Origin: Pseudomonadota bacterium
GTDB taxonomy: Bacteria > Pseudomonadota > Alphaproteobacteria > Rhizobiales > Beijerinckiaceae
Assembly (NCBI GenBank): GCA_021777795.1
Contig: JAJYDD010000002.1
Location: 1-38,481, forward strand
Reading direction: 5' to 3'
DNA length: 38,481 nt
In this document: positions 8,414-16,472 of the stretch, piece by piece
Numbering within the stretch: the stretch's first letter is position 1
Layout: each line of letters opens with the position of its first letter
Made by a program: the position numbers and the translations under genes
The notes under the pieces: model-generated
Told to the model about the DNA's origin: nothing
Database searches by the model: none
Seen by the model: only the letters and a program-made list of their open reading frames with translations

Positions 8414-9874
8414 TTAGAACCTGACGCGGATGCCGACGGTCGGCGCGAAATTGTCCGGCTCCAGGTAGCCAGTGGCGAGGCCGCCGCTGACGCGCTGGTA
8501 GAACACGCCGGCGTAGAGATCGACGCGCTTGAGCGGCTTATAATCGACCATCGCCGAGAACATGTTCTCGTAGCCGGCGCAGCGACCCGACGCAGTGCCG
8601 AGCGGCGCGAAACCGGGCTCCACGACCGACGTGTTGCCGCTGCATTTATCGCCGGGGTGGGTGAAGCTCGGCTGATAATAGAGGTAGTAGGCGCCGGTCA
8701 CAGACAGCCTGTCGTTGAAGTTGTAGGTCGCGCCCGTCCAGAAAGCGAAGAAGTTTTCCGGAATGGTGAAAGCGGTTGAAGTGATGCCGGAGGCGAAGAC
8801 CGGATAGCCGCCGATATTCGTGAACCCGCCCGAATGGGGGTCGCTCGGGTTGGAATAACGGATAAACTCACCGCCGCCGTAGAACTTCCACTGGTTCCAG
8901 CCATATTTGCCGGCCAGCATCAGCGCATCGGTGTTGGAGAGCGTCGCCGTGAACGCGTTAGACGGAAGCCCCGCCGGGATGGGGCCGTTATAGATGCCGA
9001 GGCTCACCTGATCGGTGATGTGGCTGTAGACGCTGTCGACGGAAAGGTTGCCGAAATCGCCGCCAAGGCCGAACTGCACATCGCTGCCCGAGCCGTTGTT
9101 CTGAGCGTAGCCGCCCAGTTGCACCATCGCGCTGGCGCGGATGTTGCCCGCCTGGACCTGGTAGCGCGCGCCGGTGCCCATGCGCGCGTCTTCGGTCGAG
9201 CCGGCGCCGGGCACCTTGCCCGACCATCCGATCGGCGAGAACGCGTAGGAGCCGCCCATTGGATCGTAGGCGTTGACGACGTCGAGGCTCAGCGAATTCA
9301 TGCGGCCGGCGGTGATGGTGCCGAACACCGGATGGCTGAAGCCGCCGTAGGCGACCGAGTTGTCCCACTGGCCAGCACGGCTCGAATCGTCGTTCGCGCT
9401 TTGATTCAAGAACGTCCGGCCGTCGTTCTGCGCCATCGCGCCGACGCCGTTGGCGAGCTGGAACCCGTAGGGGTCGAAGCCGGTCGCCACTTCGGCGACG
9501 ACGGACCAGCCATAAGCCAAAGGTTCCTTGACCTTCACGCCGACCTGCGACTGGCTCAGGCCATTCGGAGTCGGCAGCAAGAGGGAACGATAGCTGTACT
9601 TGTGCAGCAACTCATCGACGCCGGTGTGCATGGTGGCGTTGAAGGGCGCGCCATGCGTCTCGTAGCCCACACCCATGTCAATAGTGGCGTAGAAAGTGAA
9701 GCCATAGGCGCTCAGCGGGCAGTCAGCCGGCGAGGAATCGAAGTAATGCAGCAGGTCGGAGAAGCACGACGGCTTTTCAGGCGTAATAGGCGCGCCCTTT
9801 TTCGTTGGAAGATCTGCCGCGAAGGCGGCGCTCGACGCCAGCAGCGCCGCCAGCGAGACATACAGAAGTTTCAT
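8414..9874 (-). CDS. Outer membrane porin
   Basis: A 486 aa outer membrane beta-barrel protein. The signal peptide is MKLLYVSLAALLASSAAFA with a cleavage site near AFA-AD. It is followed by the DLPTKK start seen in many alphaproteobacterial porins. The mature part has alternating amphipathic strands, many Gly and aromatic residues, and an AGRMNSLSLDV motif near residue 190. It ends in GIRVRF, the C-terminal Phe recognised by the Bam complex. Cysteines occur in two pairs (SCFSDLLHYFDSSPADC near residue 37; DKCSG and GRCAG near 410-435) and may form disulfides. The gene is monocistronic: a strong terminator follows and a 445 bp untranslated stretch precedes it. It is probably a general diffusion porin. 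The barrel assignment is firm; specificity is not known. Confidence 0.9.
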   Translation of the reverse strand: MKLLYVSLAALLASSAAFAADLPTKKGAPITPEKPSCFSDLLHYFDSSPADCPLSAYGFTFYATIDMGVGYETHGAPFNATMHTGVDELLHKYSYRSLLLPTPNGLSQSQVGVKVKEPLAYGWSVVAEVATGFDPYGFQLANGVGAMAQNDGRTFLNQSANDDSSRAGQWDNSVAYGGFSHPVFGTITAGRMNSLSLDVVNAYDPMGGSYAFSPIGWSGKVPGAGSTEDARMGTGARYQVQAGNIRASAMVQLGGYAQNNGSGSDVQFGLGGDFGNLSVDSVYSHITDQVSLGIYNGPIPAGLPSNAFTATLSNTDALMLAGKYGWNQWKFYGGGEFIRYSNPSDPHSGGFTNIGGYPVFASGITSTAFTIPENFFAFWTGATYNFNDRLSVTGAYYLYYQPSFTHPGDKCSGNTSVVEPGFAPLGTASGRCAGYENMFSAMVDYKPLKRVDLYAGVFYQRVSGGLATGYLEPDNFAPTVGIRVRF

Positions 9875-10319
9875 AACTGCCCCTCTTTATTCGCACAACG
9901 ACCGCGCTATAGCCACGACCTGTCACTATCAACCCACGCGTGTCAGCGATTCAGGCGGCCTGGGTTCGATGGCCCGCATCGGTTTGGACCGCAGACATCC
10001 GCAGGACGCTGCTTTTCCGCCTGAATTCGCGGGATTACGGCTAAATGTGGCCGTTAACAGTTGTGTGACAGTTTTGCTAATGGCGGAATTTCGAATTCGA
10101 TTGTGGCATTTCGGCCACGTTTGAGGCGCCGGCGGGCGTGTTGTTGGCATCCGCGCTGACAGGCCGGGCGTCCCGAATTTGAAAATGGGTCTGGCGCAGG
10201 AATGCGCGTCGCGCTTGACTCGGCGGTTTCTAAGTGGCGATCGCGCTAGTCTTTATCGGCCATTGTCGAATTTATCGGCCGGCGGCGCCGCTGCGCGGTT
10301 AGACTCGTGTTGGATAGAG
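9875..10319. other. Intergenic stretch upstream of the porin gene
   Basis: No convincing gene. It should contain the porin promoter on the minus strand. Visible elements are a small inverted repeat gtggc/gccac (10103-10107 and 10114-10118) and a 10 bp direct repeat tttatcggcc (10252-10261 and 10270-10279) just past the MFS transporter stop. The part around 10040-10105 is AT-richer than its surroundings. None of these matches a regulatory site I can name. Confidence 0.5.
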
Positions 10320-11633
10320 CTAACCTTCGATAGCCTTGCCGGGCGTCGCCACCAGGGTCCACGCGCAGACCGCTGCGCCGAGGCCCGCGATGGCGACGAC
10401 AAAGGCTAGCGGTCTCGGCGTGCCGTCGGCGAAAGCGCCCAGAAGCCCCGAACCCGCCATTCCCGCCCCATATTGCAACGCCCCGACCAAAGCGGAAACG
10501 GTTCCCGCGCGCTTGGGAAACGACGTCATCGCGCCGGCGATCGAATTGGCGACGATGAGGCCATTGGTGGCGATGAATACGAACAGCGGCGCCGCCAGAC
10601 CCACGAGGCCGCCCGCGCCCGTCCAGGCGTCGACGGCCGCCCACACCCCGCCGCCCGCCGCCAAGATCGCCCCCGACCGCAGAATCGGCACGATCCCGGA
10701 ACGCACCACCTGCCGGGCGTTGTATATGTTCGTCGCCATGATGCCGATGATGCCGGACGCGAATATGAAGCCGAAAAACTGCGGCGGAATCCCGTAATAT
10801 TCGATGTAGGCGAACGGGGTTCCCGCGACATAGGCGAAGACGCCGAAGTTCAGGAACGCGCCGACGGCGGCGAAGCCCAAAATCCGGCGATCCCCGATGA
10901 GCAGGAAATAAGTATGGAGCGCCTTCCCCAGGCCGTCGCGCCGGCGTCGATGCGGCGGCAAGGTCTCCGGCAGGCTCAGCAAGGCGAACAACGTCGCCAC
11001 GCCGACGGCCGCCAGCAGCCAGAAGATGAAAGGCCAACTGGCGAAACGCAGGATCTGGCCGCCGACGAGCGGGCCGATCAAGGGCGTGACGGCCATCACG
11101 GTTATGAGCGCCGACATCATCTGCGCCGCCCGCGCGCCGGAATAGAGATCGCGCACCATCGCCCGCGACAGCGCGATGCCCGCGCAGGCGCCGACCGCCT
11201 GCACGAAGCGCCAGGCGATCATGGCGCCGACGCTGGTGGAGAGCGCGCAACCCACGGAGCCGAGGACGAATATAGCGATGCCGGCCGCCACCGGCGCCCG
11301 GCGCCCGTATTTGTCGCTAAGCGGGCCCCAGACCAATTGTCCGACGCTGCAACCGACGAGATAGCCGGAAATCGTCCATTCCATCGCGCCGGGAGCGCAG
11401 CCCAGTCCGCGCGCCATCGTCGGCAGAGCCGGGAGATAGAAGTCGGTCGACAGTGGGCCGAAGGCCATCAGCGCGCTCAGGATGGCCAGGGTGCGCGTGC
11501 GCCGATGATCGGCGGTCGGTGCGGCCTTGACAGGAATCGCCACGCCAACAGCGGGCGCCTGCAAAGTCGCAGAAGTACATTCCGGCATGGGACGGGCTTT
11601 CGGGCAACGCGGCGCGAAGGCCGCGAATTGCAT
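10320..11633 (-). CDS. MFS drug exporter, Bcr/CflA family
   Basis: A 437 aa major facilitator protein with about 12 membrane segments. TM1 carries the Bcr/CflA signature FGPLSTDFYLPALPTMA (about residues 58-74). The loop 2-3 motif is GQLVWGPLSDKYGRRAP (about 107-123), with the conserved D and RR. Motif C-like Gly/Pro-rich segments (VTPLIGPLVGGQIL) follow in TM5. These transporters export drugs or small metabolites by proton antiport. The N-terminal 45 residues before TM1 are a poorly conserved Pro/Ala-rich extension. The ATG at 11633 has no good ribosome-binding site, and a start at 11588 is possible. It stands alone, divergent from the stress protein gene. The substrate is unknown. Confidence 0.9.
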   Translation of the reverse strand: MQFAAFAPRCPKARPMPECTSATLQAPAVGVAIPVKAAPTADHRRTRTLAILSALMAFGPLSTDFYLPALPTMARGLGCAPGAMEWTISGYLVGCSVGQLVWGPLSDKYGRRAPVAAGIAIFVLGSVGCALSTSVGAMIAWRFVQAVGACAGIALSRAMVRDLYSGARAAQMMSALITVMAVTPLIGPLVGGQILRFASWPFIFWLLAAVGVATLFALLSLPETLPPHRRRRDGLGKALHTYFLLIGDRRILGFAAVGAFLNFGVFAYVAGTPFAYIEYYGIPPQFFGFIFASGIIGIMATNIYNARQVVRSGIVPILRSGAILAAGGGVWAAVDAWTGAGGLVGLAAPLFVFIATNGLIVANSIAGAMTSFPKRAGTVSALVGALQYGAGMAGSGLLGAFADGTPRPLAFVVAIAGLGAAVCAWTLVATPGKAIEG

Positions 11634-12146
11634 CTTTTGATCTGGGTAGGGGACAAAAGTCCTAAATTCCTTAAACGATGCTGACCAGCAACGGTTTCGT
11701 GATCGAGTCTAGGCGCTCGAAAGCCCGCCTGCGGCGGCGTTGGGACTCGATTTTCTGGTTAATTGGCGAGGGTTCGCGGATGGGGGGGCCTATGAAACGC
11801 AAAAACGTCGCCAGATCTGAAAGTATCGTCCCCGGGTTGCCCGAAATCAAAGTCTTCGCGCTCAAAAAAAATAGAATGCTCGCACCCCGGAAGCGGCCCC
11901 CCGATGGGTCCGCGGCGAAATGAGCAGGGAAATGCGTTTGCCGGTTGCAACTCCCCGCGCCCGCGAACTCGACCTGTTCGCGTCGGCCCGACCCCAACTC
12001 GAAGACACGTTGGCCGATTTCGGCAGATGGCCGGCTATGGACGGGCGGCGCCGCCAAATAAAGCCGGCCTAACTCCACGTCGAGAAATTCAGGGTTCCGG
12101 TGAGCAAGGCGACCTGAGCGACAGAGGCCGAAGGAGGAAGAGAGCC
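11634..12146. other. Intergenic stretch between divergent MFS and stress protein genes
   Basis: About 510 bp with no gene I can support. A short plus-strand frame (11678-11923) encodes a basic, low-complexity peptide with no recognisable domain and poor codon bias. The overlapping minus-strand frame is no better. The region contains an A-run (11864-11871) and should hold both divergent promoters. A good ribosome-binding site (aaggagg, 12131-12137) precedes the stress protein ATG at 12147. Confidence 0.5.
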
Positions 12147-12926
12147 ATGAGCTATAAGGATATTCTCGTCTATCTCGATCCCACTTCGGCCTCGGCGGCG
12201 CGTCTCGACATCGCCTTGCGCATCGCCAAGGAGGAGGGCGCGTATCTCACCGGGGTCGACGCCTCCACCGAGGATGCGTATCTCGGCGACTGGCGCGAGG
12301 CGGCGGTCGCTATCGAGAAAGGCTTCCATGCGGCCTTGAAAGCCCAAGGCGTAGAGGGGGAATTTCATGTTCCCGCTGCGCGCGGCAAGCGCCTGCCAGA
12401 GGACTTCGCGATTCCCCCCGATCTCATCATTGCGCCCTCGCCCTCCTCGGAAGTCCGCAGACTGATCGATCCTGCGCTGCCCGACGAATTGGTCAAGCAA
12501 GCGGGGGCGCCGGTGTTGATTATCCCCACCGATTGGTCCAGCGGCCCCTGCGGCAAGAACGTCGTCATCGCCTGGAACGGCGACCGCGAGGCGCGCCGCG
12601 CCGTGCATGACGCCTTGCCGGTGCTCAGGCGCGCGGACAAAGTCACGATATTCGTTTTTTCGCGCACCGATGCGGATCTGCGAATCATGGAGAAGCGCCT
12701 GGTCGAGCATCTTTTGCGCCACGGCGTGACGGCTCAGGTTTCCGATTGGACGAATACGGGAGACATCACGGCGGTCGAGGCGCTGTTCGCAAGCCTCGAC
12801 ACCCAGACCGCCGATCTCCTCGTCGCCGGGGCCTTCGGCCATTCGCGGGTCTTCGAGAGCCTGTTTGGCAGCGTGAGCCTCGATCTGTTGCGCCAACCCG
12901 TTCTGCCGGTGCTCATGTCGCATTGA
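12147..12926 (+). CDS. Universal stress protein, tandem UspA domains
   Basis: A cytoplasmic 259 aa protein with two Usp-like folds. The N-terminal copy (about 1-140) begins YKDILVYLDPT. The C-terminal copy (about 150-259) begins KNVVIAWNGDREARRAVHDALP and ends with GAFGHSRVFESLFGSVS, the nucleotide-binding G-x-x-G-x(9)-G-S-type loop found in ATP-binding Usp proteins. The first copy lacks this loop, so only the second half is likely to bind ATP. The start at 12147 is set by the aaggaggaag ribosome-binding site. The gene is alone on its strand and convergent with the following dehydrogenase gene. Usp proteins help cells survive starvation or oxidative stress; the specific role here is unknown. 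Confidence 0.88.
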   Translation: MSYKDILVYLDPTSASAARLDIALRIAKEEGAYLTGVDASTEDAYLGDWREAAVAIEKGFHAALKAQGVEGEFHVPAARGKRLPEDFAIPPDLIIAPSPSSEVRRLIDPALPDELVKQAGAPVLIIPTDWSSGPCGKNVVIAWNGDREARRAVHDALPVLRRADKVTIFVFSRTDADLRIMEKRLVEHLLRHGVTAQVSDWTNTGDITAVEALFASLDTQTADLLVAGAFGHSRVFESLFGSVSLDLLRQPVLPVLMSH

Positions 12927-12936
12927 GCGGCAGCCA

Positions 12937-13776
12937 TCAGACCGACGCCATCAAGGTCTCGCTGACCTCCCACAGCCGGCGAGCCGCGTCCCTGTCGCGC
13001 GCCGCGCCGGAACAGGCGGCGATCTTGCGTTTGGCGAAATAGTCTCCGCTTACCCCCGCGACGTCCGGGGAACTGGCGAGATAGACGATCGTATCGGCGC
13101 CGCGTTCCGGCGACAGGGCGAAGCGCTTGAGCAGCGCGAACGCGGGCGCCGTCCAACCGCCCGCCTCGTCGGCGAAACGCGAGGCCACGAGTCCTGGATG
13201 CAGGCAATTGGCGGTCGCTCGCGTCCCCGCCAGACGACGCGCCAGCTCTCGCGTGAAAAGAATGTTGGCGAGCTTCGAGCGCTGATAGGCCCCCAGCCCC
13301 GAATACCCGTGCGCGCCTTGCAGATCGTCGAAATCCAGCCGCGCGCCGCGATGGGCCTGCGAGGCGGTGGAGACGACGCGGCCCTGCGGCGCTGCGTTCA
13401 GCGAGCCGAGAAGCTGCGCCGTGACGATGAAATAGGACATGTGATTGAGCGCAAAGGTGCGTTCCAGCCCCTCCGCCGTGACGCGGCGATCGCTGAAAAT
13501 CGCCCCGGCGTTGTTGATGAGCACATCGATGCGCGGTTCGGCGGCGGCGATCTCGGCCCCGACCGCCTTGGCTTCCCGCATCGACGACAGGTCCGCGATA
13601 TGGGCCTTGTGGCCGCGCCCGGGCGCGGCCGCATCGAGCCGGGCCAGCATCGCCTCCGCACGCGCGCGCTCGCGGGCGATGAAGACGATGCGCGCGCCCT
13701 GGCGGGCGAGCGCCTCGACGGCTTTCTCGCCGATGCCTGAGGTGGCCCCTGTCGCCGCCACGATTTTGCCCTGCAT
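12937..13776 (-). CDS. Short-chain dehydrogenase/reductase (retinol dehydrogenase-like)
   Basis: NAD(P)-dependent oxidoreductase of 279 aa with the classical SDR Rossmann fold. Cofactor site TGATSGIG is at residues 9-16, with a basic ARERAR segment after beta2 that favours NADP. NNAG is at about 89-92. The catalytic Ser is in VVSTASQAH, and the Tyr/Lys pair is in GAYQRSK. The pattern with GARLDFDDLQ before the active Tyr resembles the retinol/WW-domain oxidoreductase-like SDR group. Bacterial members act on unidentified carbonyls. It is divergent from the Sel1 gene across 60 bp, and the ribosome-binding sites of the two genes form a perfect inverted repeat. The substrate is unknown. Confidence 0.88.
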   Translation of the reverse strand: MQGKIVAATGATSGIGEKAVEALARQGARIVFIARERARAEAMLARLDAAAPGRGHKAHIADLSSMREAKAVGAEIAAAEPRIDVLINNAGAIFSDRRVTAEGLERTFALNHMSYFIVTAQLLGSLNAAPQGRVVSTASQAHRGARLDFDDLQGAHGYSGLGAYQRSKLANILFTRELARRLAGTRATANCLHPGLVASRFADEAGGWTAPAFALLKRFALSPERGADTIVYLASSPDVAGVSGDYFAKRKIAACSGAARDRDAARRLWEVSETLMASV

Positions 13777-13783
13777 TTTCGCT

Positions 13784-13836
13784 GATCCCCTCTCGACGCC
13801 TGGGCGTTAACCCGCGCGCTCTATTATGAGGGGATC
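13784..13836. promoter_or_regulatory. Divergent control region with 9 bp inverted repeat
   Basis: gatcccctc (13784-13792) and gaggggatc (13828-13836) are perfect inverted copies with a 35-base spacer. Each arm is the Shine-Dalgarno region of one of the two divergent genes (dehydrogenase start 13776, Sel1 start 13837). The symmetry may simply reflect two good ribosome-binding sites, but nine identical bases including the flanking GATC could also be a dyad operator. The spacer must hold both promoters. Confidence 0.4.
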
Positions 13837-14736
13837 GTGGGCAGTCTTCGCAACAGCGCAGCCGGTTTCAGCGTCCTGATCGCCTTCGCCGGCGCGGCCG
13901 TCGCGGATCCGGGCACGGATGGCTTCGCCGCCTATTCGAAAGGCGATTTCGCCAAGGCCCTGGCGATCTGGCGCCCCTATGCCGAAAACGGCGATCCAGC
14001 GGCGCAGGCGTTTCTGGGCGATCTCTTTTTCAACGGCCAGGGCCTGCCGCAGGATTTCAAGCAGGCTCTGTTCTGGTTCAAATTGGCCGCGCATAAGGGA
14101 AGCGTCGCAGCCCAATACAATCTCGGGCTCGCCGCCGAGCTTGGCAAAGGCGAGGCGATATCGCCGACGCAAGCGATCTCCTGGTACAAGAAGGCGGCCG
14201 CAGCCGGCAACGTGGCCGCCATGCTGGCGATCGCCAGAATTTATCGCCAGGGCGAAGGCGTCGACAAAGACCTCGCCGCTGCGGCGCGCTGGACGGAAAA
14301 TGCAGCCAAAACCGGCGATCCCCACGCTCAGGACGAGCTGGGCGCCCTCTATCGCCTCGGCGCCGGCGTCGATCCCGACTTGGCGCGAGCGCGCCAATGG
14401 TACCGCAAAGCGGCCGAACAGGGCTATCCGCCGGCCGAGAACGACCTCGGCATGATGTACCGCATGGGCGCCGGGGGCCCCGTCGATTATGAGCGCGCCT
14501 TCGGATGGCTGTCCCGCGCCGCCGATCACGGGATCGCGCAGGCCAAGTTCAACATAGGCGCCATGTATGAGCTGGGACTGGGCGCGGCGAAAGACCCTGT
14601 CCAGGCCTACCGCTGGTATGAGGCCGCCATCGCCGCCGCCGACCCCGCCACGCGCGCCAACGCCGAGAGAGCTTTGGCGCTCCTGAAGGCCCGGATGAAG
14701 CCGCCCGAATTGGCGGCGGCCGAGCGCGCTCGCTGA
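13837..14736 (+). CDS. Sel1-repeat (SLR/TPR-like) secreted protein
   Basis: A 299 aa protein with a signal peptide (about residues 1-23, ending GAAVADP) and six or seven Sel1-like repeats. Repeat cores include AQAFLGDLFFNGQGLPQDFKQ, AAQYNLGLAAELGKG, AAMLAIARIYRQGEGVDKD, AQDELGALYRLGAGVDPD, AENDLGMMYRMGAG and AKFNIGAMYELGLGAAKD. Each forms a two-helix solenoid unit that usually mediates protein-protein contacts. It starts at GTG 13837, directly after a strong GAGGGGATC ribosome-binding site. The periplasmic location is inferred from the signal peptide. Such proteins often act in envelope stress or as scaffolds; no partner is evident from the neighbours. Confidence 0.85.
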   Translation: MGSLRNSAAGFSVLIAFAGAAVADPGTDGFAAYSKGDFAKALAIWRPYAENGDPAAQAFLGDLFFNGQGLPQDFKQALFWFKLAAHKGSVAAQYNLGLAAELGKGEAISPTQAISWYKKAAAAGNVAAMLAIARIYRQGEGVDKDLAAAARWTENAAKTGDPHAQDELGALYRLGAGVDPDLARARQWYRKAAEQGYPPAENDLGMMYRMGAGGPVDYERAFGWLSRAADHGIAQAKFNIGAMYELGLGAAKDPVQAYRWYEAAIAAADPATRANAERALALLKARMKPPELAAAERAR

Positions 14737-14810
14737 GCGGCGAGCGCGCCACGCCGAAGCCGAAATCGGCGATTAACCGAATCCAAGATTTTTGAGAGGA
14801 TAATTCGGTC

Positions 14811-15161
14811 ATGATTCGCTTCTGCCTCGCCGTCGCCTTTGGCCTTGTCGCAAGCGCCGCCGCCGCTCACCCCGCGATGACCGCCGAGCCGGCGACCATG
14901 CGGGCCGCGCCCAGCTTGCACGCCCGAGTCGTGCAACACATTCCCGCAAACGCCCAGATCGACATTGAAAACTGCGGGGAGCGCTGGTGCGTCGCCTCCT
15001 GGCGCAATCTCGACGGCTATGTGCGTGTCGAGACGATTGGCGCTTCGGGCGGCGGCCCCGTTATCGCCGCCCCGCGGCCTGCCTATGGTTATTATGGCGG
15101 TCCTGTCGTCGTCGGGCCGGCCATCGGCTTCGGTTATTATCACCGCCGCTATTGGTGGTGA
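14811..15161 (+). CDS. Secreted SH3-like domain protein
   Basis: A 116 aa exported protein with a signal peptide (MIRFCLAVAFGLVASAAAAH, cleaved near residue 19). A bacterial SH3-type domain follows (about 22-80): TMRAAPSLHARVVQHIPANA, then ENCGERWCVASWRNLDGYVRV, where the ERWCVASW and DGYV segments are typical. The tail (about 85-116) is Gly/Tyr/Pro-rich and ends YYHRRYWW. Bacterial SH3 domains commonly bind cell wall or surface partners. A gagagga-like ribosome-binding site precedes the ATG. The stop overlaps the GTG start of the following thioesterase gene, so the two are probably co-translated, although their functions are not obviously related. Confidence 0.8.
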   Translation: MIRFCLAVAFGLVASAAAAHPAMTAEPATMRAAPSLHARVVQHIPANAQIDIENCGERWCVASWRNLDGYVRVETIGASGGGPVIAAPRPAYGYYGGPVVVGPAIGFGYYHRRYWW

Positions 15162-15637
15162 CGGGATTGCTGGTCCTCTCCGATCTCGAAGTTGCGCCGG
15201 ACTGGGTCGATTACAACGGCCACATGAACGACGCGGCCTATGCCCTGGTGTTCAGCCGCGCCGGCGACCGCTGGATGCAGCATATCGGGCTCAGCGCCGA
15301 TATCCGCCAGTCGACCGGCTACACGCTCTATACATTGCAGATCACGCTGCATTATTTCCGCGAGGCGAAGCTCGGCGCGCCGCTGCGCGTCGCCTGCCGA
15401 TTGCTGGAATATGACGCCAAGCGGGCGCGGCTGTGGATGGAGTTGCGCTCGCCGCTCGACGGGCCCGTCATCGCCGCCACGGAGCAACTCTATCTCTCGG
15501 TGCGGCAGGCCGAGGAAAGCCGCGCCGCGGCGTGGCGAGAAGAATCGTCCGCGCGCCTGCAAGAGATGATGCAGGCGCACGCCTCGCTGCCGATTCCGCC
15601 GCAGGCGGGCAAGGGAATTTCGCTCAAGCGGAGTTGA
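15158..15637 (+). CDS. Hotdog-fold thioesterase (4-hydroxybenzoyl-CoA thioesterase-like)
   Basis: A 159 aa cytoplasmic protein of the acyl-CoA thioesterase hotdog family. The catalytic-loop signature [17 protein letters not shown] is at about residues 14-30, with the Asn-Gly-His-Met-Asn pattern of 4HBT enzymes. [20 protein letters not shown] follows as the central strand. It resembles the stand-alone enzymes related to the betainyl-CoA thioesterase group, but the substrate cannot be read from sequence. The start is most likely GTG 15158, giving a GTGA overlap with the preceding stop. GTG 15155 is also in frame. rph follows after 59 bp. Confidence 0.82.
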   Translation: MTGLLVLSDLEVAPDWVDYNGHMNDAAYALVFSRAGDRWMQHIGLSADIRQSTGYTLYTLQITLHYFREAKLGAPLRVACRLLEYDAKRARLWMELRSPLDGPVIAATEQLYLSVRQAEESRAAAWREESSARLQEMMQAHASLPIPPQAGKGISLKRS

Positions 15638-15696
15638 CGGCATGGACAGGCGGCGCGGCGAGGGATAGAGCAGCGCGTCTTTTCAAGAGGTTCCCC

Positions 15697-16410
15697 ATGC
15701 GTCCGTCCAAACGCGCCACAGACGAGATGCGCAAGGTGAGCTTCGAGCGCGGCGTCGCCCGCTTCGCCGAGGGCTCGTGCCTCGTGCGTTTCGGCGAGAC
15801 GCATGTGCTGTGCACGGCTTCGCTTGAGGACAAGCCGCCGCCGTGGCTGCGCGGACAGGGGCGCGGCTGGGTCACGGCGGAATACGCGATGCTGCCGCGC
15901 GCGACCACTACGCGCACCAGGCGCGAATCCGCGACCGGCAAAGTCTCCGGCCGCACGCAGGAGATTCAACGCCTGATCGGCCGTTCGCTGCGGGCGGTCG
16001 TCGATCTGCCCCGGCTCGGCGAGCGGCAGATCACGATTGACTGCGACGTGCTCCAGGCGGACGGCGGCACGCGCACGGCCTCGATCACCGGGGCGTTCCT
16101 GGCGATGCGCGATTGTCTGGCCTGGATGGCGGGCCGCTCGATCCTCAAGGACATTCCGCTCAAGGACCATGTGGCGGCGGTGTCTTGTGGCGTCCATCAG
16201 GGCGAGACTGTGCTCGACCTCGATTACGCCGAGGACTCGACCGCCGAAACCGACGCCAATTTCGTCATCACCGGCAGCGGCGGCCTCGTGGAAGTGCAGG
16301 GCTCGGCGGAAGGCGCGCCGTTCTCGGAGGCGCAACTCCTGGGCATGTTGGCGCTGGCCCGCCGGGGCGTGACCGATCTCATCAAGCTGCAAAAGGCGGC
16401 GTTGGGATAG
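15697..16410 (+). CDS. rph: Ribonuclease PH
   Basis: Phosphorolytic 3'-5' exoribonuclease that trims tRNA 3' ends and forms a hexameric ring. It is 237 aa, the usual length. It begins [20 protein letters not shown]. RNase PH features are clear: [13 protein letters not shown] (about 31-43), the Arg-rich loop [21 protein letters not shown] (about 69-89), [10 protein letters not shown], then [19 protein letters not shown] with the metal/phosphate-site residues. The C-terminus ends [17 protein letters not shown]. The start at 15697 follows an aagagg ribosome-binding site. prfB follows after 62 bp. The assignment is firm. Confidence 0.96.
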   Translation: MRPSKRATDEMRKVSFERGVARFAEGSCLVRFGETHVLCTASLEDKPPPWLRGQGRGWVTAEYAMLPRATTTRTRRESATGKVSGRTQEIQRLIGRSLRAVVDLPRLGERQITIDCDVLQADGGTRTASITGAFLAMRDCLAWMAGRSILKDIPLKDHVAAVSCGVHQGETVLDLDYAEDSTAETDANFVITGSGGLVEVQGSAEGAPFSEAQLLGMLALARRGVTDLIKLQKAALG

Positions 16411-16472
16411 GGTCGCCGAGGGCCTTGGCGCCGTCGCCCGGGTCCTCTAAGTGACGCTGACGAGGACACCGC

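Noticed and set aside
11678-11923. Small plus-strand gene before the universal stress protein
   Set aside because: No domain, no convincing ribosome-binding site, and a basic low-complexity translation overlapped by another equally weak frame.
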